Source: Bacillota bacterium (lineage in GTDB: Bacteria; Bacillota; Clostridia; Oscillospirales; Acutalibacteraceae). Taken from it: DNA of 12,192 nt. The translations under genes were made by a program, and so were the position numbers. Below are positions 1-6,101 of the stretch, one piece after another (within the stretch, counting starts at the first letter, position 1; every line of letters begins with the position of its first letter). The stretch spans positions 1-12,192 of the forward strand of contig JAEZWL010000114.1 of assembly GCA_023420245.1 (NCBI GenBank). Direction: 5' to 3'. The notes below the pieces were generated by a model. The model was not told where the DNA came from. It was given only the letters and a program-made list of their open reading frames with translations, and did not search any database.

Positions 1-354
1 TTTAAGCTGCTTTAAACGGTCGATTCTGCGACGGATTGTACGGAAGTTTGTCAACATACCGCCCAGCCAACGGGCATTTACATAGTATGCCCCTGCGCGC
101 TCCGCTTCTTCTTTAACAGAATCCTGAGCCTGCTTTTTCGTTCCTACAAACAATACCGGCTTGCCGTCCATGGTGAGGTCACGCACAAAGTTATATGCGA
201 CTTCCAGCTTTTTAACCGTTTTCTGCAGGTCGATGATGTAGATACCGTTACGCTCTGTAAAGATGTACTCTGCCATTTTCGGGTTCCATCTTCTGGTCTG
301 ATGACCGAAGTGTACACCGGCTTCCAAAAGTTGCTTCATAGATACTACTGACAT
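1..354 (-). CDS. rpsB: 30S ribosomal protein S2, 5' part (partial, runs off left edge)
   Basis: The first 118 codons of ribosomal protein S2, a structural protein of the small ribosomal subunit. The translation begins MSVVSMKQLLEAGVHFGHQT and continues with the conserved stretches RRWNPKMAEYIF, GIYIIDLQKT, VGTKKQAQ and ARWLGGMLTNF, all typical of bacterial S2. The start ATG at 354-352 is preceded by an AAGGAGG ribosome binding site about eight bases upstream. The rest of the gene, normally about 230-260 codons in total, lies beyond the left edge. The sequence in hand is intact. A structured 5' leader (381-440) and possible promoter lie upstream, which fits an autoregulated ribosomal-protein transcript, usually rpsB-tsf. 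Identification is certain; the regulation is inferred. Confidence 0.97.
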   Translation of the reverse strand, partial: MSVVSMKQLLEAGVHFGHQTRRWNPKMAEYIFTERNGIYIIDLQKTVKKLEVAYNFVRDLTMDGKPVLFVGTKKQAQDSVKEEAERAGAYYVNARWLGGMLTNFRTIRRRIDRLKQLK

Positions 355-380
355 TTTTTTTTCCTCCTTGGTTTATCCTC

Positions 381-440
381 CGCCACGTTTAAACAGACGC
401 AACACCCATACAGGCACCAAATCGTCATAACTATGGCGTG
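381..440 (-). promoter_or_regulatory. Structured 5' leader of rpsB, candidate S2 autoregulatory element
   Basis: In the minus-strand RNA upstream of the rpsB ribosome binding site three nested pairings can be drawn. The outer one is CGCCA (438-434) with TGGCG (385-381). The middle one is GACG (426-423) with CGTC (399-396), and a small CC/GG hairpin lies inside. The outer stem ends just before the GGAGG and AAGGAGG purine tracts. Leaders of rpsB in many bacteria bind S2 to repress their own synthesis. I see the pairing potential but cannot match it to a known leader family by eye. Confidence 0.4.
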
Positions 441-455
441 TGAATTTCGCTGATT

Positions 456-484
456 ATTATATCACAAGTCAAATTATTATACAA
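456..484 (-). promoter_or_regulatory. Possible σA promoter of rpsB
   Basis: A perfect TATAAT on the minus strand (461-456) lies about 100 bases upstream of the rpsB start. The best hexamer at 17 bases spacing is TTGTAT (484-479), only a weak −35. A second TATAAT overlaps at 481-476, so the exact start site is uncertain. Confidence 0.4.
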
Positions 485-492
485 GACTTTTT

Positions 493-786
493 TCATCCGC
501 CGCCGAAAAAACCGCCTACTCCGCGGATATGCTTTCTTGTCCTGCAAAAGTTATTATAACATACCAGTATTGTATCGTCACCGATTATCTGAATATCCTG
601 CCATCTGATTATCATGTCGTCTTCCCTGCCAAAAAATCCAAAACAGCGAAGACGCCCATAAACGACAATGGAAATCACCTTTGCGCTTACGGTGTCAATT
701 TCCACATCGCAGACACAGCCCAATCGTGTACCATCCTTTACATTAATCACTTCCTTATGGCGCATATCCACAATTCTGCAATTCAC
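493..786 (-). CDS. YlmC/YmxH family sporulation protein (PRC-barrel)
   Basis: A protein of about 97 residues with the PRC-barrel-like pattern of the YlmC/YmxH family: CRIVDMRHKEVINVKDG, LGCVCDVEID, a FGFFGREDDMIIRW segment and IGDDTILV. These proteins are conserved in endospore formers and annotated as sporulation-related; no biochemical role is established. I choose the GTG at 786-784 as start, giving MNCRIVDMRH. An AGGGGGTGA ribosome binding site (799-791) lies five bases before it. An in-frame GTG at 795 would overlap that site and is less likely. The C terminus is Arg/Gly-rich and ends in FFGGG. In the transcription direction it follows sigG, but ppa and an RNA-like element intervene on the other strand. 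It is divergent from ppa. Confidence 0.85.
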   Translation of the reverse strand: MNCRIVDMRHKEVINVKDGTRLGCVCDVEIDTVSAKVISIVVYGRLRCFGFFGREDDMIIRWQDIQIIGDDTILVCYNNFCRTRKHIRGVGGFFGGG

Positions 787-806
787 ATAATTCACCCCCT
801 ACCTGA

Positions 807-836
807 AATATATGATTGGCCGGCATAAAAATAACA
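807..836 (-). promoter_or_regulatory. Weak σE-like promoter candidate upstream of the ylmC-type gene
   Basis: On the minus strand CATATATT (814-807) matches six of eight positions of the σE −10 CATACAAT. TGTTATT (836-830), 15 bases upstream, matches five of seven positions of the σE −35 KMATATT. The transcript would begin just before the ribosome binding site. This is suggestive for a sporulation gene but well within chance for AT-rich sequence. Confidence 0.22.
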
Positions 837-837
837 C

Positions 838-866
838 TTCATAACCGAGTGGAAAAATGATAAAAT
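838..866 (+). promoter_or_regulatory. σA-type promoter of ppa
   Basis: TTCATA (838-843, four of six to TTGACA), 17 bases, then TAAAAT (861-866, five of six to TATAAT). This places a transcription start near 873, about 23 bases before the chosen ATG of ppa and upstream of its GGAGG. It overlaps the divergent control region of the ylmC-type gene. Confidence 0.5.
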
Positions 867-895
867 ATAAAGAAAGAAACGCTTGGAGGTCATTT

Positions 896-1426
896 ATGAA
901 TATTTGGCACGATATTTCACCCAAAAGGATTAAACGCGAGGATTTTTGCGCTGTAATTGAAATTACAAAGGGCAGCAAAGTAAAATACGAGCTGGATAAA
1001 GAAACCGGTCTGCTGCTTTTGGACCGCATTCTTTATACCTCTACCCATTATCCCGCTAATTACGGGTTTATTCCCAGAACCTACGCGAACGACCACGACC
1101 CGCTAGACGTGCTGGTTCTGTGTTCGGAGGATATTCACCCGCTTTCGCTGGTTCGCTGTTACCCCATTGGTGTCATCGCGATGGTAGACGCCGGCATGAA
1201 GGACGAAAAGATTATCGCGATTCCTTTTAACGACCCGACATACAACGGATACCATGATATCAGCGAGCTGCCGAAACATATTTTTGACGAGATGTCCCAT
1301 TTCTTTTCCGTTTATAAAGCATTGGAGGGAAAAGTGACTGCGATCGACGAAGTGAAAGGCCCGGAGGAGGCAAAAGAAATTATTCAAAAAAGTATTGACC
1401 TATATCTGGAACAGTTCTGCAAATAG
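896..1426 (+). CDS. ppa: Inorganic pyrophosphatase, family I
   Basis: A 176-residue soluble family I pyrophosphatase, which hydrolyses pyrophosphate to two phosphates in the cytosol and so pulls biosynthetic reactions forward. The family signature DHDPLDV is at residues 66-72, with the metal-binding Asp66, Asp68 and Asp71. Other expected active-site elements are E22-K25-K28-Y31-E32, Tyr57 in NYG, Asp98/Asp103/Lys105 in the MVDAGMKDEK stretch, and Tyr139/Lys141 near the C terminus. The ATG at 896 is chosen because GGAGG (885-889) lies six bases upstream. An in-frame ATG at 857 falls inside the promoter and has no ribosome binding site. The length is normal for the bacterial enzyme. Many clostridia rely on family II (Mn) or membrane pyrophosphatases instead. 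The gene stands alone and converges on sigG. Confidence 0.93.
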   Translation: MNIWHDISPKRIKREDFCAVIEITKGSKVKYELDKETGLLLLDRILYTSTHYPANYGFIPRTYANDHDPLDVLVLCSEDIHPLSLVRCYPIGVIAMVDAGMKDEKIIAIPFNDPTYNGYHDISELPKHIFDEMSHFFSVYKALEGKVTAIDEVKGPEEAKEIIQKSIDLYLEQFCK

Positions 1427-1478
1427 TGTTTACCCCGTCGTTTTGAACTGAACCAGTAAAAATGAACATTGCAAAACA

Positions 1479-1516
1479 GCCCCCAATCGTAGGATAAAAA
1501 AGCTACGATCGGGGGC
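1479..1516 (-). terminator. 14-bp hairpin between ppa and sigG, probably a terminator
   Basis: Arms 1479-1492 (GCCCCCAATCGTAG) and 1503-1516 (CTACGATCGGGGGC) pair over 14 positions. The single exception is a G·U wobble in minus-strand RNA and an A·C mismatch in plus-strand RNA. A short T-rich run (TGTTTTG) follows in the minus direction, whereas the plus-direction flank is A/T mixed. This favours termination of leftward transcripts from sigG, possibly also of ppa. Confidence 0.55.
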
Positions 1517-1537
1517 AAATTATATTCAAAATAAATC

Positions 1538-1650
1538 AAGGGAGTATACGCAAAAGCAATCACGGATAAGAATCAGAAAAACAGCGGCTAACTGCGAGCA
1601 CTACAAGGTGGCAACGCCTCTCGTCGAATTGCTCCTGAGTCTCTTTTTTT
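1538..1650 (+). ncRNA. Unassigned structured RNA-like element with 3' U-tract (T-box-like motif)
   Basis: Nested pairings can be drawn on the plus strand. AAGGGAG (1538-1544) pairs with CTCTTTT (1641-1647, including G·U). AGCAAT (1555-1560) pairs with ATTGCT (1628-1633). GCGAG (1594-1598) pairs with CTCGT (1620-1624). The tip is GGTG-GCAA-CGCC (1607-1618), a four-pair stem capped by a GNRA tetraloop. Seven T follow at 1644-1650, as at an intrinsic terminator. A TATATT (1521-1526) sits at −10 distance, but no good −35 is seen. The segment ACAAGGTGGCAACGCC...CTCGTC resembles a T-box antiterminator. No stem I or specifier region is evident, and no plus-strand gene follows (sigG is antisense). 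It could be a standalone small RNA, a decayed T-box or a terminator complex. Confidence 0.35.
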
Positions 1651-1699
1651 AAGGCTGCAAGCGCATTACATAAAGCTTAGTTTAAACGATCGGTTTTTT

Positions 1700-2470
1700 T
1701 CAGATATCCTTTTTTATTTTATTCAGCGCGGCTTTTTCCAGTCTGGAAACCTGCGCCTGACTGATGCCGATTTCTGAGGCAACCTCCATTTGCGTTTTTC
1801 CCTGGAAAAAACGCATGGAGAGAATCCGCTTTTCCCTGTTATTTAAATCCTTAATTGCTTCTTTTAGCGCGATTTCATCCAGCCAGTTGGAATCGTCATT
1901 ATTATCTCCCACCTGGTCCATTACGTAGATCGTGTCTCCGCCGTCAGAAAAAACTGGTTCATAAAGGGAAACGGGTTCTACAATGGATTCCAGAGCCAGT
2001 ACGACATCCTCTCTTGGCATATCCAATTCCTTCGAGATTTCTTCGATTGTGGGTTCCCGGTTGTTTAGCGCCGTCATTCGCTCCTTTGCCTGCATTGCTT
2101 TATAAGCTGTATCCCGCAAAGAGCGGCTAACCCGGATTGAGTTGTTATCGCGCAGATAGCGCCGGATTTCACCGATAATCATAGGAACTCCGTAGGTTGA
2201 AAAACGCACTCCCTGACTGATATCAAAATGATCGATTGCTTTAATTAAACCGATACATCCAACCTGAAAGAGATCATCAAGATTTTCTCCGCGATTGGTA
2301 AAACGCTGTATTACGCTAAGGACCAGGCGCAGATTCCCGCTAATCAGCTCATCTCTTGCGCTTTGGTCGCCGTCCTTTACACGGCGCAGCAATCCCACCT
2401 TTTCTTTTTCAGTAAGTACCTTTAATTTCGATGTGTTTACTCCGCAAATTTCAACCTTGTTGAACTGCAT
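1700..2470 (-). CDS. sigG: RNA polymerase sporulation sigma factor σG
   Basis: A 256-residue σ70-family factor that directs late forespore transcription after engulfment. The N terminus, MQFNKVEICGVNTSKL, is the diagnostic σG start. Region 2 spans about residues 46-110 (NLRLVLSVIQRF, DDLFQVGCIGLIKAID, FSTYGVPMIIGEIRRYLRD). Region 3 covers about 112-165, and region 4 ends in the helix-turn-helix TQMEVASEIGISQAQVSRLE (226-245). Length and sequence closely match the Bacillus protein. The ATG at 2470 has a GGGGGAG ribosome binding site about five bases upstream and a σF/σG-type promoter (2503-2532). It normally follows sigE directly. Here an opposite-strand cca and glycosylase pair lies between them, so read-through from spoIIGA-sigE is unlikely and the gene's own promoter should dominate. 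Confidence 0.97.
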   Translation of the reverse strand: MQFNKVEICGVNTSKLKVLTEKEKVGLLRRVKDGDQSARDELISGNLRLVLSVIQRFTNRGENLDDLFQVGCIGLIKAIDHFDISQGVRFSTYGVPMIIGEIRRYLRDNNSIRVSRSLRDTAYKAMQAKERMTALNNREPTIEEISKELDMPREDVVLALESIVEPVSLYEPVFSDGGDTIYVMDQVGDNNDDSNWLDEIALKEAIKDLNNREKRILSMRFFQGKTQMEVASEIGISQAQVSRLEKAALNKIKKDI

Positions 2471-2502
2471 GCTACACTCCCCCTATGTCGGTAATACACC
2501 AT

Positions 2503-2532
2503 CATTATTGCCATGAATCGGGGATATCATGC
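2503..2532 (-). promoter_or_regulatory. σF/σG-type forespore promoter of sigG
   Basis: On the minus strand GCATG (2532-2528), exactly 15 bases, then GGCAATAATG (2512-2503). This matches nine of ten positions of the σF −10 consensus GGNRANAMTW and four of five of the −35 GYWTA. The −35 also fits the σG form GMATR. The Bacillus sigG gene is transcribed by σF and then by σG itself. The predicted transcript starts about 26 bases before the ATG, upstream of the ribosome binding site. Confidence 0.75.
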
Positions 2533-2565
2533 AGAGTAAAAATAAATATATTCTCCGCTAAAAAT

Positions 2566-2595
2566 TTGCATTTTTCCTTACTTTTAAGCTATAAT
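2566..2595 (+). promoter_or_regulatory. Probable σA promoter of cca
   Basis: A perfect TATAAT (2590-2595) lies about 70 bases before the cca start. TTGCAT (2566-2571) at 18 bases spacing is a weak −35. The −10 is embedded in a 13-base palindrome, GCTATA-A-TATAGC (2588-2600). Confidence 0.5.
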
Positions 2596-2666
2596 ATAGC
2601 AAATGTTTCCGAATTCGAAAAGATACCTCTTATACTGATTTTTTGTTACCATAAGGAGGTTTTTCC

Positions 2667-3920
2667 ATGAATATGCCGCCGCAGGTTGCAGCAATCCTGC
2701 AAAAATTGAACGACCGCGGTTATGAGGCATACATTGTGGGGGGCTGTGTCAGGGACAAGCTGCTCGGCCTGGAGCCTCATGACTGGGATGTGACAACCTC
2801 TGCTTTGCCGCATGAGATTCAGCGCTCCCTATCGGATTTTAAATTGCTTGATACAGGAATCCAACACGGAACCGTGACCGCCTTAGTGGATAAAATGCCG
2901 GTCGAAATAACTACCTTTCGGGTAGACGGTAAATATTCCGATAACCGCCATCCCGACCAGGTTCAGTTTACCCGCGATATCAGAGAAGATTTAGCCCGCA
3001 GAGATTTTACAATTAACGCGATTGCTTACCACCCTGATACAGGCGTCATTGATTGCTTTCATGGAGCTTCAGATATCAATCATCAAATCATCCGCTGTGT
3101 CGGCGAACCCGGTCTGCGTTTTGAAGAGGACGGTCTGCGGATATTACGAGCCCTTCGGTTCGCTTCTGTTCTTGCATTTACGATTAACCCGGAAACATCC
3201 CGTAGTCTGATTCAAAAGCGAGGTCTTCTGGAACAAATCGCGTTTGAGCGAATTCGGGAAGAATTTGTAAAGCTTATCTGCGGAAAAAACACGGAATTCA
3301 TTCTGCAAAATTACCGTGAGGTCACAGAGGTGTTTATACCGGAACTCCACACGTTATATTCCCGCGAGCCGGACGCCTGGAAGCATACGTTAAAATGCGT
3401 TACCGAAACCGAAGCAATTCCGGTTCTTAAAATGACGATGCTGCTTCATGATTTTGACGATAAAGGCTGTGAAACTGCACAGCGGATTCTGAAACGGCTC
3501 CGGTTTGACAATAAGACGGTAAATAAAGTAAGCAGGCTGATTCAGTATGATGATATTGATATTTCCACTGATGAGATATCAATTAAACATTTTCTTAATA
3601 AAATAGGATTCGAAGATTTTACACTGCTCCTGAAATTGAAAATAGCAGGAGCTTTAGCCGGGAGCAACGATACCCGGTTAGAAATTGAAAGACTGAAAGA
3701 GATTGATTCCGTTTTAAGCGGTATCATGGAAAGTAATTCGTGTTTTTCTTTGGATGGTTTGGCCATAACGGGAAACGACCTGATAGCGGTTGGAATCCCC
3801 AAAGGACCTGAAATCGGCAAACAGCTAAATAGCTTGTTGAACGACGTAATCGAAAACCGATGTCCGAATGAATATTACACTTTGCTCAACCGTTTAAAAG
3901 ACAGGAAAGCTGGATTATAA
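2667..3920 (+). CDS. cca: CCA-adding tRNA nucleotidyltransferase, class II
   Basis: A 417-residue class II nucleotidyltransferase expected to build or repair the 3' CCA end of tRNAs in the cytosol. The catalytic head shows GGCVRD (25-30) and the metal-binding DWD (39-41). It also has RRDFTINA (111-118, ribose discrimination) and EEDGLRILRALRF (153-165, template/neck motif). The ATG at 2667 follows AAGGAGG (2653-2659) by seven bases. The C-terminal part resembles the HD-domain form of clostridial enzymes: H240 and H261-D262 remain. However, the usual stretch with the GHE histidine between the HD and ILKRLRF is missing, and the histidine after LI is replaced. A poly(A) polymerase cannot be excluded, but the motif set fits CCA addition. 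It is followed after one base by the glycosylase-family gene. Confidence 0.92.
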   Translation: MNMPPQVAAILQKLNDRGYEAYIVGGCVRDKLLGLEPHDWDVTTSALPHEIQRSLSDFKLLDTGIQHGTVTALVDKMPVEITTFRVDGKYSDNRHPDQVQFTRDIREDLARRDFTINAIAYHPDTGVIDCFHGASDINHQIIRCVGEPGLRFEEDGLRILRALRFASVLAFTINPETSRSLIQKRGLLEQIAFERIREEFVKLICGKNTEFILQNYREVTEVFIPELHTLYSREPDAWKHTLKCVTETEAIPVLKMTMLLHDFDDKGCETAQRILKRLRFDNKTVNKVSRLIQYDDIDISTDEISIKHFLNKIGFEDFTLLLKLKIAGALAGSNDTRLEIERLKEIDSVLSGIMESNSCFSLDGLAITGNDLIAVGIPKGPEIGKQLNSLLNDVIENRCPNEYYTLLNRLKDRKAGL

Positions 3921-3921
3921 A

Positions 3922-4413
3922 ATGGAGCTTGTGGAACACACCATAAAACCGATTTATGACGAGAATTCCAGGGTGTTAATCTTAGGCACGATGCCTTCCC
4001 CGAAATCAAGGGAATTCGGCTTTTATTACTCACACCCCCAAAACCGCTTCTGGCGCGTGCTTTCGGAACTGCTACAAGAAAAACTGCCCGAAACCAATGC
4101 GGAGAAAACCGCTTTCGTGCTAAGAAACCGTATTGCGCTGTGGGATGTTCTTCAAAGCTGCCGGATTGAGGGCGCGGACGACAGCACCATCAAGGACCCT
4201 GTTCCGAACGATATCGCCGGATTATTGGCGAAAACCGGAATCCGGATAGTTTTTACAACCGGCACAAAAGCCGCTTCCTTATATGAAAGATTTTGCTTCG
4301 GCGATACTCATATTCCTGCCATTGCGCTGCCGTCGACCAGCCCGGCGAACTGCCGTCACTATAATTTTGAACGCCTGAAGCAAGAATATTCTATTCTTTT
4401 AAAATACAGATAA
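3922..4413 (+). CDS. Uracil-DNA glycosylase superfamily protein, probable hypoxanthine (deoxyinosine) DNA glycosylase
   Basis: A 163-residue single-domain protein of the UDG superfamily resembling the family 6 deoxyinosine glycosylases. These remove hypoxanthine (deaminated adenine) from DNA to start base-excision repair. Visible motifs are GTMPS (22-26), YYSHPQNRFW (35-44, active-site and base-stacking region) and LPSTSPAN (136-143, the C-terminal motif that enters the DNA groove). The length fits the family. The ATG lies one base after the cca stop. The only upstream purine run is a weak GGAAAG inside cca, so translation is probably coupled to cca. A perfect 15-bp terminator follows eight bases after the stop. 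Exact substrate (hypoxanthine, uracil or both) cannot be told from sequence. Confidence 0.85.
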   Translation: MELVEHTIKPIYDENSRVLILGTMPSPKSREFGFYYSHPQNRFWRVLSELLQEKLPETNAEKTAFVLRNRIALWDVLQSCRIEGADDSTIKDPVPNDIAGLLAKTGIRIVFTTGTKAASLYERFCFGDTHIPAIALPSTSPANCRHYNFERLKQEYSILLKYR

Positions 4414-4420
4414 GCACGGA

Positions 4421-4456
4421 AAAAGGGGCGGACATCCGAGAATGTCCGCCCCTTTT
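4421..4456. terminator. Bidirectional intrinsic terminator between the glycosylase gene and sigE
   Basis: A perfect 15-bp inverted repeat, AAAAGGGGCGGACAT (4421-4435) and its complement (4442-4456), surrounds a six-base loop. A-runs on one flank and T-runs on the other make it functional in both directions. It lies eight bases after the rightward stop and six bases beyond the leftward sigE stop. Confidence 0.93.
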
Positions 4457-4461
4457 GTTGG

Positions 4462-5184
4462 CTAACTGACTCTTTCCAAATCCTTTTTCAGCCGCTCAAT
4501 AATCCGTTTTTCAAGTCTGGATATGTATGACTGCGAAATCCCCAGGGTATCTGCGACCTCTTTCTGCGTATGCTCTTTGGTATTGTTCAATCCAAACCGA
4601 AGCTGCATAATTTCACGCTCGCGGGGCGCCAGATGAGAAACCGCGTTGAGCAGAAGATTCCGTTCCACTTCCTGTTCAATATCCCGGTTAACCGTGTCCT
4701 GTTCGCTGCCCAGAATATCAGAGAGAAGTAATTCGTTACCGTCCCAATCAACATTCAGCGGATCATCAATTGAAATCTCGTTTTTCAGCTGGGAACTTTT
4801 TCGCAGGTACATTAAAATTTCGTTTTCGATGCATCTGGAAGCATAGGTTGCCAGCTTGATATTTCGCTCCGGGCAGAAGGTGTTGACAGCTTTGATTAAA
4901 CCAATCGTTCCAATGGAAATCAGGTCTTCCACTCCGGCATTATTCGATTCAAATTTTTTCGCTATGTAAACAACCAGGCGCAGGTTATGGGTGATAAGCG
5001 GTTCGCGCGCATTCGGAACATTGTTCATAATATTTTGCATCACCCGCTCTTCCTCCGCCTTCGAAAGCGGAGGCGGGAGAGTTTCCGGCCCGTTGATATA
5101 ATGAACCTGACCGCTTAGCTGTAGCCTCAGCAATAATAAAGACAGTTTCTTTGTGATTTCCCTTATGAAGTTTTTCATTCCCAT
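4462..5184 (-). CDS. sigE: RNA polymerase sporulation sigma factor σE (pro-σE precursor)
   Basis: The early mother-cell sigma factor, made as an inactive membrane-associated precursor. With the ATG at 5184 the product is 240 residues. Residues 1-28 form a basic/hydrophobic pro-region rich in Leu and Lys. The conserved processing site HYINGPETLPPPLSK follows, and by comparison with Bacillus cleavage should fall between H28 and Y29. Region 2 is about 67-130 (NLRLVVYIAKKF, DLISIGTIGLIKAVNTF, ATYASRCIENEILMYLR), and the region 4 HTH is TQKEVADTLGISQSYISRLE (206-225). An ATG at 5178 (two codons later) is equally possible. A TTG-initiated extension to 5244 lacks a ribosome binding site and is rejected. 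The ribosome binding site (GGGAAAGAGTG) is mediocre. It lies 62 bases behind spoIIGA, its processing protease, and is very probably co-transcribed. Confidence 0.97.
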   Translation of the reverse strand: MGMKNFIREITKKLSLLLLRLQLSGQVHYINGPETLPPPLSKAEEERVMQNIMNNVPNAREPLITHNLRLVVYIAKKFESNNAGVEDLISIGTIGLIKAVNTFCPERNIKLATYASRCIENEILMYLRKSSQLKNEISIDDPLNVDWDGNELLLSDILGSEQDTVNRDIEQEVERNLLLNAVSHLAPREREIMQLRFGLNNTKEHTQKEVADTLGISQSYISRLEKRIIERLKKDLERVS

Positions 5185-5202
5185 TTTCACTCTTTCCCTT
5201 TT

Positions 5203-5219
5203 ACCGCTGCCGCCGCGGT
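5203..5219 (-). other. Small GC-rich hairpin between spoIIGA and sigE
   Basis: In the minus-strand RNA ACCGC and GCGGT pair around a seven-base GC-rich loop, between the spoIIGA stop and the sigE ribosome binding site. There is no T-tract, so it is not a terminator. It may affect sigE translation or mRNA stability. Confidence 0.3.
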
Positions 5220-5246
5220 TTAATACACATCTGCTTACGGCCAAAT

Positions 5247-6077
5247 TTAAGCAGATGTTTTTTGCAACAGATCCGGATTTAAAAGTGCGCTGAACTCCCC
5301 AAGCTTTGCTTTTGTGACAGCGATATAAACATTATGTATTTCAATCTGCTTTTTCCCGCAAATTACAGTCAACAAATCCGGCTTATAGGCCGGAAGAAGC
5401 CCACCGCCGGAAACCGCTTCATAAGGAACAAAACGTATTTTTCCGCTGTCCTCCTGCGGCACCATATCGGCTATGCATTTTTCAAAAACAACCACTACGG
5501 GATAATTGGAAAACGGCTCGGTCAGCATATTACCGGTATCCACCTTTGCCATACAGGTCACCGTTTTCCCGCTGTAGTCAATCTTAATCCTGCAATTCAA
5601 TTCCTCCGGAGCCTGCCGGCCTGTGAGACGGTAGATAACCCGGATAATGAGATAACAGATGACCGTCAGAACAATCAGCAATAACGGTGAAATATTAAAA
5701 TAGATAACCGAATTTTTGATAATTAACCCCTGTGGCGATATAAAATACCAAATAGCCAGCATAATACCGGCAAAACCAAAGCTCATGATATAGAAGGCAA
5801 CAATCTGGCGGAAAAACTGCATCAAATCACGCCAGGGATAAGCTACAAACACAATGGTTGCGGCCATTGCCAGCTTCAAGATGAAAGATAAAATCAGATT
5901 TACGTCAGGCAGAAGGATGGTCAGGGAATAAAGCGCCCCAAGCATAGAGGCTAAAAGCAGGCGCAATCGCCTGCTTTGTATGGACAGGAATTTAGCGACC
6001 GCAAGCAGTAGAAAATAGTTAATCAAAAGGTTAACACCTACTAAAACATCGATATAAACCGTTTGTTTCAAAGGCAT
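5247..6077 (-). CDS. spoIIGA: Pro-σE processing aspartyl protease SpoIIGA
   Basis: A 276-residue membrane protease that activates pro-σE in the mother cell after a signal from the forespore. The N-terminal half contains about five hydrophobic segments (roughly 8-30, 36-57, 60-80, 92-113, 128-148). The C-terminal half is a cytoplasmic aspartyl-protease domain with the catalytic DTG at 180-182 in KVDTGNMLTEPF. The family-typical end FSALLNPDLL is at 262-271. The ATG at 6077 lies only a few bases after AAGGGGGG. A TTG two codons on (6071, giving MKQTVYIDV) is better spaced, so the true start is uncertain by two residues. It sits directly upstream of sigE, the standard arrangement. The promoter at 6102-6134 has a long spacer like the Spo0A-activated spoIIG promoter. 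Confidence 0.95.
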   Translation of the reverse strand: MPLKQTVYIDVLVGVNLLINYFLLLAVAKFLSIQSRRLRLLLASMLGALYSLTILLPDVNLILSFILKLAMAATIVFVAYPWRDLMQFFRQIVAFYIMSFGFAGIMLAIWYFISPQGLIIKNSVIYFNISPLLLIVLTVICYLIIRVIYRLTGRQAPEELNCRIKIDYSGKTVTCMAKVDTGNMLTEPFSNYPVVVVFEKCIADMVPQEDSGKIRFVPYEAVSGGGLLPAYKPDLLTVICGKKQIEIHNVYIAVTKAKLGEFSALLNPDLLQKTSA

Positions 6078-6101
6078 TCCCCCCTTGTGTCTTTATAACA
6101 A

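Noticed and set aside
857..895. N-terminal extension of inorganic pyrophosphatase from ATG 857
   Set aside because: It overlaps the promoter −10 region and lacks a ribosome binding site, whereas ATG 896 has GGAGG at six bases and matches family N termini.
1427..1537. Full T-box riboswitch extending upstream of the structured element
   Set aside because: The upstream stretch is dominated by the 14-bp hairpin at 1479-1516. I find no specifier loop or stem I features, and no aminoacyl-tRNA synthetase or amino acid gene follows.
5185..5244. N-terminal extension of sigE starting at TTG 5244
   Set aside because: It begins two bases after the spoIIGA stop, has no ribosome binding site, and adds 20 residues not seen in σE precursors. 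The ATG at 5184 or 5178 gives the normal pro-region length.
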